Below, one piece after another: positions 34,701 to 40,905 of a stretch of 64,000 nucleotides of DNA. Below the pieces are notes generated by a model. That model searched no databases, was not told the origin of the DNA, and saw only the letters and a program-made list of their open reading frames with translations. A program made the translations under genes and the position numbers. The stretch covers positions 62,001-126,000 of the forward strand of contig JAVYIG010004985.1 of the NCBI GenBank assembly GCA_035222895.1, read 5' to 3'. The DNA is from Strongylocentrotus droebachiensis (Eukaryota > Echinodermata > Echinoidea > Camarodonta > Strongylocentrotidae). Positions within the stretch are counted from its first letter, which is position 1; each line of letters starts with the position of its first letter.

Positions 34701-37355
34701 TCTTCTCGATTTATTCTACTCCTGTACAACTTTGTTTTTTCTCTAACGAGCATAAACATGATGCTTAACCGCGAATGTCCCGATTAAGCAAGAGCTCAAG
34801 CTGCTATGACGGAGCTTGAAAAAACGTAAGCAATTGCTTATAAGAACAAGCAAAAGGTTCGTTTTATGCATACGTTTTTAAGCAATTGCTTGATCTTTAA
34901 GCAATTGCTTGCGGACATCAAGCAATTGCTTGTGCTTGCTAGCAAAAGCATTTGCTTGCAAGCAATTGCTTATGTTTATGCATACAGATTCAAGTAAAAG
35001 GCTAGCACAAGCAATTGCTACTTTTTATGCATACGGCCCATTGTGTAGACAACAAGGTTTATCGCACAAAGTGTGTGTTTAAATTTCTTTTTTAGGGGGG
35101 GGGGTATTAATTAACATTTTTATTTCATTAAGATGGTGATTCATGATAGTAGTTGGTTCTATTTCAAGCTGAGTGTTTAATACGGATAGGTACAGTATGT
35201 ATAGTGTAATTCCCTTGCAGGAAAGAAGACTTACCTTAATCTTACATTAGCACCTGTGTACGACTCGTATGGTTTCTCTACGTTAAGGAATTCAAAGGGA
35301 TAGCTGGTTGATTGCGTGAGCTCTCCTGGCCTAGCAAGCTCTTTGACAAGCGATGTGAATTCATGATGGTTACCTCTGTCGTAATACAGCTCTACAGAAA
35401 AGAAGAACAGAATTGTTGAGAAATTGAGAATTTAGGATGTTAAAGACATACTGTCGGCAGTTTCCATACATGTGCACTAGACTACAATTTGATGGCACTG
35501 GACTTTTTGGAAAATTTATTATTGTGTGTACAGCTCTTGTACACAGGGAAGTCGGACACCTACGATGGCTCAGTGGTTTTGTAACTGGGAGGTCCTGTGT
35601 TCAAAATATTAATCCTCATTACCAAGTCCCTCAAAGAGGAATTTCAAAAGTTGGTCCCCTGCTTGCTTACTTACTTAGAGGTGTCATGGATGAGTGGATA
35701 CGTCGCCGGACTGTCGATCACAAGGTCCGCGGTTCGAGTCCCGCCGCAGCACTAATGTCCTTTGGCAAGATATTTATCTACATTTGCCACACTCGACCCA
35801 GGTGAGGTAAATGGGTACCTGGTAGGATTATTCCTTGAAATGCACTGTGCGCTGATTACGGCTGCCGGAGCTAAAGCTAGGGTAATAATTTCCAAAGCTC
35901 TTTGGAAGCGCATAGAGACGTTATATAATGTGATATGCGCTATACAAGAACTGAATATTATTATTATTATTATTATTAGAGATGAAAATGTGGTAAATTG
36001 TAACACAAAGCAGGTTTATCAGCTGTAAACCAAGTTTCTGTCACGGCTATGACATGTATAGACTTGTGTTGCGTGGAGATTGTTACAAGCATACACATGC
36101 TTTCTTTAATAGCAGTCAGGTAAACAAAAATAATAATAATAATAATTTCCATTCTGTCAGAGAATGTTCTGGTGAGAGATATTCTTTATGATGAGATTTC
36201 CTTTTGGGTGCAGTGCATTACATGAGACCTACCAGTTGTAAAACTGATTAATAGCATCTTTTATCGGGTGAATATAGAATGGTGTCAAATTATCTTTTGA
36301 TGAGTAACCATAGTCTTACCTATTTGACCTACGAACTCAATACGAATGCCTTGATGTTCAAGCTTCTTGCCTTTGAGAGTGACATTGACCTACGGAGAAG
36401 AAAGAAAAAGGAAGAAACAAAGAAATTCTGAATAAATTTTATTTTAAAGATACATGTAGTAATAGGCAATTCAATGTGGAAAAGCTGTTGCCTTTGAAGA
36501 TACGAATTGTTGTTGCTCTTCAAAATTTCTATATCAGATATACTGTATAACAATATATAACTTATTTATGCAGTACATATAATCATTGCAGGCTTTCGTG
36601 GTGAGGATTGATTTGAGCGAGGCTTGCAAACACACCACATATTCTTATTCGACACAGTTAGTTGGTCCTGAAAAGGAGCCCTCATGCTCTACCTTAACGT
36701 TTGTATCATCCTGAAGGCATTAAGTACAACCCATCAAAACAATGAATTAGAGCATGTCCCTTTTCAGGGCCAACTAACCATGTCGAAAGAAAATATGGTG
36801 TATCCAAACACCTCGCTCAAATAAATCTTATCTATTGGATTTTACATCTAAAATAAAAGAAATTTGACAAAGTTGTGATCATGGGCTATCAATATTTGCA
36901 TGGCTTACATGAAATATAGGTAATGCAGAATGCTACTTACATGGTAGAAAGAGTTAAGACTATAACATTCCAGTTTAACATGCACTTTAAATGATAGACC
37001 TAAAGTCCTAAACCCATCCAAATTTCATCTCATTCAATAATTTACCCCTTGATAAGAAAAAAAAAAAGGGCAACATACTGTAGAGAAATATTAAATGCCA
37101 CTCACATCAAACAACGAATCAGATCTTCTTTGAAAAAACACAGATAAGATGATATTTGGACAGGAATAAAATAACAGTTGCAAATAATATCTGGAAAGCA
37201 AACGGTCTTACCCTTCCTGTCAAGCTCTCTCCGTCGTAGAAAAGATAAAGTTTCTCCTTCCTGCCATCATCTGTCTTGATCTCAGCCTGTTTTCTCGTCG
37301 CTGCATCGTCGAGCGCGATGTCGATATCGGCTCCTTGGCCTAGCCCGAAAAAGCT
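22798..37355 (-). CDS. VPS26B: VPS26 retromer subunit, exons 2-9 (about 326 aa)
   Basis: Arrestin-fold subunit of retromer, which with VPS35/VPS29 recycles cargo from endosomes to Golgi and plasma membrane. Exons (minus strand): 37212-37355, 36320-36389, 35235-35391, 26458-26622, 25693-25799, 24463-24531, 23825-23967, 22798-22920 (stop TAG). All junctions are GT-AG and the frame closes. Recognised segments: FFGLGQGADIDIAL at the N-terminus, EKLYLFYDGE, LEHQGIRIEFVGQI, KPYESYTGANVRL, SIKMEVGIEDCLHIEFEYNK, IPIRLFLSGYELTPTMRDV, FSVRYYLNLVLVDEEERRYF and EVTLWRK. The 40-residue tail is Gln/Ser-rich and diverged, as in the family. Sequence is nearer VPS26B than VPS26A. Exon 2 opens with the codon after Met, so exon 1 should contribute only ATG; candidates are 38855-38857, 38740-38742 and 37989-37991. 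Intron 4 is swollen by nested transposons. Confidence 0.95.
22930..23820. repeat. Purine-rich low-complexity tract in VPS26 intron 8
   Basis: Most of the intron between the last two VPS26 exons is A/G-rich on the plus strand (GAGA, AAAGACA and GGGG runs, with a (GA)n near 23280-23310). On the VPS26 coding strand it is pyrimidine-rich. Low-complexity frames here are not genes. Confidence 0.8.
24279..24432 (+). mobile_element. SINE 3' fragment (family of 14640)
   Basis: Shares GCGCTAGTGCCCATTAA, AAGGCATTGAAACCCCATTA, CCAAGTCCC and GCAGTCAGGTAAA with the copies at 14640 and 35563; lacks the pol III promoter head. Confidence 0.6.
24690..24790 (-). mobile_element. SINE 5' fragment (reverse orientation)
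   Basis: CACCTGGGTGGAGAGT, CTTGCCAAAGGACATTAGTG and CATTCAAACC are the complement of the SINE head and body seen at 58602-58750. Confidence 0.6.
25880..26076 (-). mobile_element. Short non-autonomous Helitron (197 bp)
   Basis: On the minus strand it starts TCGGTTTTATGCCTCTGCTA and ends ...GCGCAGTCGAAGATCCATCTAG, followed by T. It is the same family as 42521-43500, with matching ends and subterminal ATGCCTC/GGCATCAT repeats, but keeps only part of one internal repeat. Confidence 0.75.
26228..26266 (-). pseudogene. Duplicate fragment of the VPS26 exon 5 3' end
   Basis: CACAACTCACTTTGATTTG then TGTATTCAAATTCTA matches the exon 5 end and donor region at 26448-26486 with few differences. The copy's donor would read GTGAGT instead of GTAAGT. 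Both copies are preceded (plus strand) by CT microsatellites, and the array likely arose by tandem duplication. Confidence 0.7.
28172..28282 (-). repeat. DIRS right inverted terminal repeat (RITR)
   Basis: The inner part (TACGTTAAATGAGACCCCGT, TGCGCATGCGCTAATCAGCA) is the inverted match of the LITR. The outer about 70 bp (GAAAGATTAAACGAGAAC...) is unique to this end and has its perfect complement inside the ICR at 28382-28451. Confidence 0.88.
28382..28495 (-). repeat. DIRS internal complementary region (ICR)
   Basis: 28382-28451 is the perfect complement of the RITR outer end; 28455-28495 (ATACTACGTAATACCAATTT...) is the complement of the LITR outer end. Their junction reads CAATTATAC, giving the AAT overlap used at integration. 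Confidence 0.9.
28629..29612 (-). CDS. DIRS tyrosine recombinase, 327 aa
   Basis: Integrates the circular DNA intermediate of the DIRS element. An N-terminal SAM-like helical domain (about 1-110) is followed by a catalytic domain with R163 (ISAQRVQSL), H273-x2-R276 (AHSTRAAS), W299 (AGWSSERTF) and nucleophile Tyr308 or Tyr309 (TYYM). The frame is intact and ends just before the ICR. It overlaps the RT/RH frame by 28 nt (29585-29612), the usual DIRS arrangement. Confidence 0.92.
   Translation of the reverse strand: MLQVLRQPLESKGLSARAINVIAASWRASTTKNYAVYIRKWKKYCHKKGLNYLQARSNDVIDFLSELFESERASYSVINSARSALSAFLVLEDSSRTVGTHPLISRFCKGAFQLRPPAPRYKEIWDVNIVFNYLRKWAPANSLTLKTLTMKLCTLMALISAQRVQSLHSLHLDYMKIKGSEVLFIFKDLLKQTKPGNVNFNLKMKAYPPDRRLCVLNYLRHYLRRTESIRGQERYLFISFKKPHKRVTTQTIARWVKETLTLAGIDTDIYKAHSTRAASTSAANSTNLPIKHILAQAGWSSERTFRTYYMKPVENRNVNFTGAIMTS
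29585..31516 (-). CDS. DIRS reverse transcriptase / RNase H, 643 aa
   Basis: Reverse transcriptase of the DIRS element. Motifs: SVDLRDAYYTVPI with D149, LPNGLSTAPRLF near 181, and YLDD at 213-216; RNase H begins at LRTDASGAGWG (D379). The C-terminal part (GSPEIDLFASRLNKQ, FYAFPPFCLIAKCLQKI, LLVVPNWPTQPWFP) is the conserved tail that follows RNase H in DIRS elements. The first Met lies 68 nt after the gag stop, so separate initiation is likely. No interruption is seen, so the element may be recently active. Confidence 0.93.
   Translation of the reverse strand: MTNASTSSTCSVPPVGGRLRYFRKNWQELTTDPIVIRAVSGYKIEFDVEKIKDLHELKAKRYKRSLPDAKRIQVEITSLHRKNVIEPCVHEEGEFISNIFTTPKRTGGVRLILDLSELNKCMMYQHFKMDNIHTVLDLVSPDNFLASVDLRDAYYTVPIHQEDRKYLKFIVNGQCWQFKALPNGLSTAPRLFTKLLKPVFSKLRQAGHIVVGYLDDTILIAENEEKLKAAVKATTDILAQLGFIIHPEKSVLTPTKEITFLGFVLNTNTMQIRLPESKALEVERLCQELIDTKEPSIRHVARVIGKIVSTFPAVQYGPLFYRTLERDKIAALKANRGHFDRKMTLSIEAKGELQWWVEHVTSSFAPIRRPKPDLELRTDASGAGWGATNLQSCTGGRWNEKELHKARNYGINYLETVAAGFGVQSFCADVENVHVLLRVDNVTAVSYINNMGGCKSADCNEAAKHIWEWCMSRNIWLSAAHLPGKLNTEADHMSRHFNHKTEWMLNTDAFKEIAQQFGSPEIDLFASRLNKQVDRYISWLPDPGAETVDAFTIDWKPLSFYAFPPFCLIAKCLQKIKCDDATGLLVVPNWPTQPWFPLLKGMIIGEPMFIARRPNLLAQPITNEPHPLNNQLDLLCCRCCASH
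31585..32913 (-). CDS. DIRS gag-like protein, 442 aa
   Basis: First frame of the DIRS element, presumed structural/nucleic-acid-binding protein. The N-third is low complexity (Pro/Ser/Gly/Lys). The middle (about 170-330) is a folded-looking region with IPSIAAKFAMASDIGDPIDE and PPMTKSRDLKLQRVQKSL. The C-tail is Arg/Gly/Gln-rich (GYSRPMSGSQGG, APGAQRGPMGQQRRK), suited to RNA binding. No zinc knuckle is present. The call rests on position before RT and on composition typical of DIRS ORF1. Confidence 0.82.
   Translation of the reverse strand: MSQMDSSTAALPPSALPPQAPPGSAGATGSDGKKKLPNSSGKVTAGKVSKSGPGKAKSKTKSDSEPKAMSEKNQKVESTVPFSTFNNRLDKMEALLARVVEALPAANATAVTGSSHPSSSRGSTGATGGEDCVQRPPFDHGNDIPPTGLMDFYGLPADATEAGAVSEEENFDSDMPQPDNFVIPSIAAKFAMASDIGDPIDEEIAQSTSYLMTHQLEGKVLDEVTAKYPAPSNCQIIEAPKVNPVIWDNLPPMTKSRDLKLQRVQKSLTHGINAFARSVSTGGITDTQQDALALICNANFELNCLRKELIKPDLNARFTHLCKPTLPATRLLFGDDLGKQVKDLKDQQLAAAGVMRDKFKHRFASHPYRGRGYNAPGHRWGSQSQSRGYSRPMSGSQGGPFLGYRQNRRGRLPPYTQSQAPNQPQMQAPGAQRGPMGQQRRK
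33109..33179 (-). repeat. DIRS left inverted terminal repeat (LITR)
   Basis: On the minus strand it starts ATACTACGTAATACCAATTT, continues TACGTTAAATGAGACCCCGT and TGCGCATGCGC. The inner half matches the RITR inverted, and the outer 40 nt are complementary to part of the ICR. It contains an NRF1-like GCGCATGCGC palindrome. Confidence 0.88.
33722..34759 (-). CDS. HARBI1-type Harbinger transposase, 345 aa
   Basis: DDE endonuclease that moves the PIF/Harbinger element. An N-terminal helix-turn-helix region (GEVMGISQTTVSRHV, about 79-93) precedes the catalytic core: D138 (GAIDCTHVRI), D213 (LLGDSGYGISPYMMTPF) and E249 (VIEQAFGQLKRRFPIL). Length agrees with animal HARBI1-like proteins (about 350 aa). 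The frame has no interruption. It converges with the Myb-like partner, and the stop lies near the partner's end. The Asp-rich C-tail (DPDDDLRGDDKDEE) is a family feature. Confidence 0.94.
   Translation of the reverse strand: MFMLVREKTKLYRSRINREEIAPETYRKLFRFDKENVEWLAHRFIPEHDEKRGGCLTTVESMEATLHYLADPGYQTTVGEVMGISQTTVSRHVAKNIDLIAAQHPTWIKFPTSNADVTHAKERWAEKLGFPFTIGAIDCTHVRIDKPRGQFGDEFINRKNYPSFNVQATCDENYIFTSVDVGWPGSVHDSWIFQTSDLRDVVSRNVRGCLLGDSGYGISPYMMTPFADPDTPVKRSFNRAHTRNRVVIEQAFGQLKRRFPILRYGVRLKLENIPKCIVACFVLYNVSRFLHDPDDDLRGDDKDEEIAGDNGNHGGVVEQGPRILRQRGQQKRDEIANHIYERRDQ
35563..35660 (+). mobile_element. tRNA-like SINE fragment (family of 14640)
   Basis: CCTACGATGGCTCAGTGGTT carries an A-box-like start; GTGTTCAAAATATTAATCC and CATTACCAAGTCCCTC are degraded B box and body. 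It abuts a second SINE of another family. Confidence 0.65.
35672..35975 (+). mobile_element. tRNA-derived SINE, full-length
   Basis: The Leu/Ser-tRNA-like head GAGGTGTCATGGATGAGTGG (A box) and GGTTCGAGTCCC (B box) is followed by CTAATGTCCTTTGGCAAGAT, GGGTACCTGGTAGGA, a GCGCTATACAAGAACTG end and an (ATT)n tail. This is the most complete copy in the window. Confidence 0.88.
36590..36835. repeat. Inverted repeat whose arms resemble histone 3' processing signals
   Basis: Two arms about 90 bp long face outward from about 36720. The right arm has GTCCCTTTTCAGGGCC (36756-36771) then GTCGAAAGAAAATATGG; the left arm, on the minus strand, has GCTCCTTTTCAGGACC (36664-36679) then GTCGAATAAGAATATG. Six-base stem, TTTC loop and a purine-rich downstream element recall the histone mRNA stem-loop and HDE, but each stem has a mismatch at pair two. 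No histone coding sequence is adjacent. Confidence 0.6.
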
Positions 37356-37909
37356 CTACACAGTGAGAAAAATAAAAGTTAATCCATAATCTATAGCAAG
37401 AGTACAGACTGTTGCGACATGAACATGAACATGAACAGATTTTAAGTGACAGCCATTTTCACAGTAAGACAAAAAATTGAAAACTTTACGATATTTAATA
37501 ATGATTACCAAAAGTGTATTACAAGGCGCAAACACAAGAGTTCAATGAACTCAGTGAACTCTGTGTGTGAGCCTTTTCACACTCTAACTACACAACACTA
37601 ATTTACATTTATAATTTATTTTTTTGGTTACAAGTTATTTTATTTATTTATTTTCTTCTTCTTTTATTTTTTTTGTTGTTGATAATGTTTGCCATTCTGG
37701 ACTCCTGAAATAAGCCATCACTCTTTTTTACTTTGCAAGGTAACAGCGCCACGGGCCTCGCCCGGCCCTTGCCTGGCCTTGCGGCAGTTCATTTTGTGTT
37801 AACGTGTCAAGAAACTTCTGTCCTTCTCGATAGAATTACACTCAAGTCAAAAGTGTGTCCTTAAAATAAGTAAAGGCTTATTTCAAGAAATGACCCAGTA
37901 TTTAATATC

Positions 37910-38700
37910 ACATTTCGGCAATAGTTCAGAATCATATCCAGAATTTGTCCCCTAACTCTGGCGTGGAGATACCCTACAAATTGCATACCATACTGACGAT
38001 AGGGTGCGGGCGCGCGGATGTGCGTGAAGTTAGCGACCGTAATGATGATCATCATCGTCTTAATGTGAATTACTTAGAAATAGAACTATCATCATCGCAT
38101 GAATTTAATTAATGAGGATCTGAGATTACAGTCGCTAACTTCACGCACGAACCTCACCGTCCGTAGATCTATATAGGGTCTAGTATTTACACTCTTTTAC
38201 GGTTAAGGCCACCATTTTAATATACGCGTAAACATTGCGTCATCAACGTTTTCAGATGCGCATGTATTGTTGCGTCACTGCCTGCGCTGCTGTGCGCTCA
38301 CATCATATTTGCATGGGCGCCGTCTTAATTTACGCGTAAACCACTGACCTCTAGTCTAGAGGTAAATTAAAATGGCGCCCATGTCTGCGCATGCGCACTG
38401 TTGTAACCCTAAACTGGTGTCCCTAAACTGGACATATTGACAGCAGTTTGCTGTGAAACCTGTGTGAGAAAATCATATTTTTTAAAAATTTAATGTCTTC
38501 GTTTTTTGGAAAATACTCCAAAAGAAATAACAAAATTGACATTAAACAGGTAAGAAACTCAATAATGACCATTATTTATTTGAACAGTTGATAAAGAATT
38601 AGTTGATTTTTGTATGTTTTAGTATGGTGTCTCCACGCCAGAGTTACGGGTCAAAGTCTGGATATGATTTCGAACTAGGCCTAGCCCACATTTCTTCATC
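37910..38700. repeat. Compound inverted repeats upstream of VPS26
   Basis: CTCCACGCCAGAGTTA and CTGGATATGATT occur on the minus strand near 37930-37975 and on the plus strand near 38629-38670. Within that, GCGTGAAGTTAGCGACCGTA (38022) pairs with AGTCGCTAACTTCACGC (38131). TTAATTTACGCGTAAAC and TAAATTAAAATGGCGCCC form further inverted pairs. Probably a decayed palindromic element overlapping the VPS26 upstream region. Confidence 0.55.
38369..38397. promoter_or_regulatory. YY1-like and NRF1 palindrome motifs
   Basis: AAAATGGCGCCC (38369-38380) resembles a YY1 core, and TGCGCATGCGCA (38386-38397) is a perfect NRF1 consensus palindrome. Both are common in housekeeping promoters. They lie about 1 kb upstream of VPS26 exon 2; which gene, if any, uses them is not shown. 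Confidence 0.4.
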
Positions 38701-38854
38701 GTTCATACTGTGTGGCTTTCCAGGCAAAACAGCATTTACCATATTTTGGCACAAAATGGCACGACAGAAACACGCACAGGTCACAGCTCTACGTCTTCAT
38801 TTTCACGATTACATTACAAAATGAATTATCATAGAATAAGATATTGATATTTAC

Positions 38855-38857
38855 CAT
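38855..38857 (-). CDS. VPS26B: Candidate VPS26 exon 1 (start codon only)
   Basis: On the minus strand AACAATG is followed directly by GTAAAT, giving an A at -3, G at +4 and a plausible donor. Exon 2 opens in phase zero with the residue that follows Met in VPS26 proteins, so a one-codon exon is expected. 38740-38742 (ATG|GTAAATGC) is a near-equal alternative. Confidence 0.3.
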
Positions 38858-39689
38858 TGTTCTCTGAATGAATTATTCCCCTCCGATGTAATTTGATCAA
38901 GAAATTGTAATATTTATTCTTGTTTTCCGCTAGCAGTCTTGCAAAAATGGGTGGATATTCATTGGTCACGCGAAAGCTATTGGAAGATTGTAGTCACATC
39001 TCGAAAGGATTAAATTCACACATATCGCACAATGTCAGTTCGTACGAAAGACAAGTGCGAATAACACTCACAAAGAAGTGTTCGGACACTAGTCTTTTTA
39101 TTTTCGGCTGTACATTCATATCGCCATCTACGTCGACTAATAGGAACTGAAGAGGAAAATTTGACTGTTCAAAAGCCAAACAAAAATGGTTTAATCTGAG
39201 TAAGTAAATAACCAAGTCTCCTTCATTCTGTATGTAAACCACTCTTGGTTACATAATTTAATGTTTTTTGGTAATGATTAGTACAATGATGTAACGGATT
39301 TCTCAAATTTAAATGTATTTGTGATTTGGTAGTGAACTGTGCAACATCATTTGCCATGTGTGGGACTGGTGATACAAATGTGTGTGTGGAGAAATCGTTT
39401 CAAAATCGACTGAGCTGAGCTGAGCTGATTGTAAGATGCGATCATTAAATATTATCATACAGTTCACAGTGTCATTGTGTTAACTTGTTTGATTAATGGA
39501 ATGTTTATTATTGATAACATGACGATCTGAAGGTTTTCATGATGTGATGATGAGAAACATTTCTTCTCTCTCTCTCTCTCTCTCTTGCTTTCTAAATTTT
39601 GTTCGGCCTTTTTTTCTGAGGGATTTGTTTTCATTTGATTCAAATTGGCATTATTACAGTAGAGGTAACAAAATATAGTCTCTTAATTC

Positions 39690-40110
39690 AGTAGGGGTGC
39701 TGGGCCGAGAATAAGGATCGTCCTCGTAAACAAGGATAATCTTCGTAAACGGGGACAGATGTGTCCGCAAAAATAAGGGTCGTCGGCTGATTTTTTTAAA
39801 TTTTTTTCAGATTTTTGATCCGCGCGTTGGCAATGCGAAAAACGGATTCTGCAATGATTTTCGTGATGCATTTCACATTGAATTTGTAAAGAGACTTTGA
39901 CGTTATGAGCGATAGATCCTCGGGAAGACGGACAACCCATAAATGTAGACGGTGAACTGGGGGTATTTTATTACACGGAATCCACTTTTTCATATTTGCC
40001 AGCGCGCGGATCAGGAAACCTATTTTTTAGGACGCATTTTGTCCGCGTTTACAAGGATATCCTCGTTTAGGCGGGCGATCCTCATTCTCCGACCAGCGTC
40101 CCTACTGATA
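39690..40110. mobile_element. MITE, about 420 bp, CAGTAGGG-type ends
   Basis: CAGTAGGGGTGCTGGGCCGA, then GAATAAGGATCG, is matched inverted by GCGATCCTCATTCTCC and GCGTCCCTACTG at the other end. The interior has repeated GTAAACnAGGATAATC-like and GATCCGCGCG/CGCGCGGATC pairs. The superfamily may be hAT (CAG ends), but no clean 8-bp duplication is visible. Confidence 0.65.
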
Positions 40111-40794
40111 TTAGAGACACTAAGAAACAACAACGAGGGCTAGCGCAGTTTTTCCCTGCCAATTTTTTGCCTCTTTCGCTCTCCATATCCCATGTCACAA
40201 GCCCATTATTTGTGTAACGAAAACAAAAGTAGATAATGAAAACAATTAACTAGACAGTCAAAAATGGTTATTTTTCAAGAGGGAAAGCTCTGGTCTGAAC
40301 ATTGCATTGTTCAAAATCATATTACTGGGCGGGCTTATTGTGAGTACATACTAATGTTTGGTCAGTTGTCGTGTAAACTGACCTTGTCAAAATTTGTTTC
40401 TTCATACAACATTTCATTACACGATGTGGTTTTCTGCTCTCCCTTTTTAATTCATGTACTTGGATTCTTTTATACAACATACTTTCTTTATACCAGTTTT
40501 GTATACATACATTGCTATAGTCTTTACAGGCTATCACTGTCTCCTTCGGTCTCTTACAGCATAGACCCTCAATTTGTTTGGACCGCCCGTATTAAAGGCA
40601 GTTTCGCATAAATGCTTTTACTGTCTCTACTCTCTTACATCTATAGGCCATTCATTGTATTGTAAATACGTGTTAGGTCTGTTGTTGATCTGGCATCAAT
40701 CTCACTGGTGCGACTGAGCTACAAATGATACATTCACACTCTCACTGTTGCTTCTGTTCATTTCTCCAGGATTCAAGCTGCTTTTACTCTTGTA

Positions 40795-40807
40795 AGGTCA
40801 AAGGTCA
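40795..40807 (+). promoter_or_regulatory. DR1 nuclear-receptor-type site in the MFAP1 leader
   Basis: AGGTCAAAGGTCA is a perfect direct repeat of AGGTCA with one base between, the site type bound by HNF4, COUP-TF and RXR-family receptors. It lies 99 bp before the MFAP1 ATG. Use in vivo is unproven. Confidence 0.4.
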
Positions 40808-40905
40808 CTGGATCCCATTGCCCTTCTACACTTTGACCCGACCCCAACCCTCCTGTGTAGGACAAGACCAAACACTCACAGCAACGGACTTCACCATCAG
40901 CCATC

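Larger units (their letters stand above)
27002..35039. mobile_element. PIF/Harbinger DNA transposon with a nested DIRS element
   Basis: Perfect terminal inverted repeats GGGCCGTATGCATAAAAAGT (continuing to AGCAATTGCT) bound 8038 bp, flanked by the 3-bp duplication ATT (26999-27001 and 35040-35042), as expected for PIF/Harbinger. Both subterminal regions hold several copies of the 12-bp palindrome AAGCAATTGCTT (about five left, six right), probable transposase sites. It carries convergent genes: an HARBI1-type transposase (minus) and a two-exon Myb-like protein (plus). Without the inserted DIRS element it is about 3.0 kb. It occupies VPS26 intron 4. Confidence 0.93.

Noticed and set aside
35676..35750. 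Possible tRNA-Leu/Ser gene
   Set aside because: It is the head of a longer SINE that is repeated at 58602 with the same body and (ATT)n tail.
38920..39150. 76-aa frame MFSASSLAKMGGYS...
   Set aside because: No recognisable domain, no supporting splice structure, and it overlaps unremarkable AT-rich sequence.
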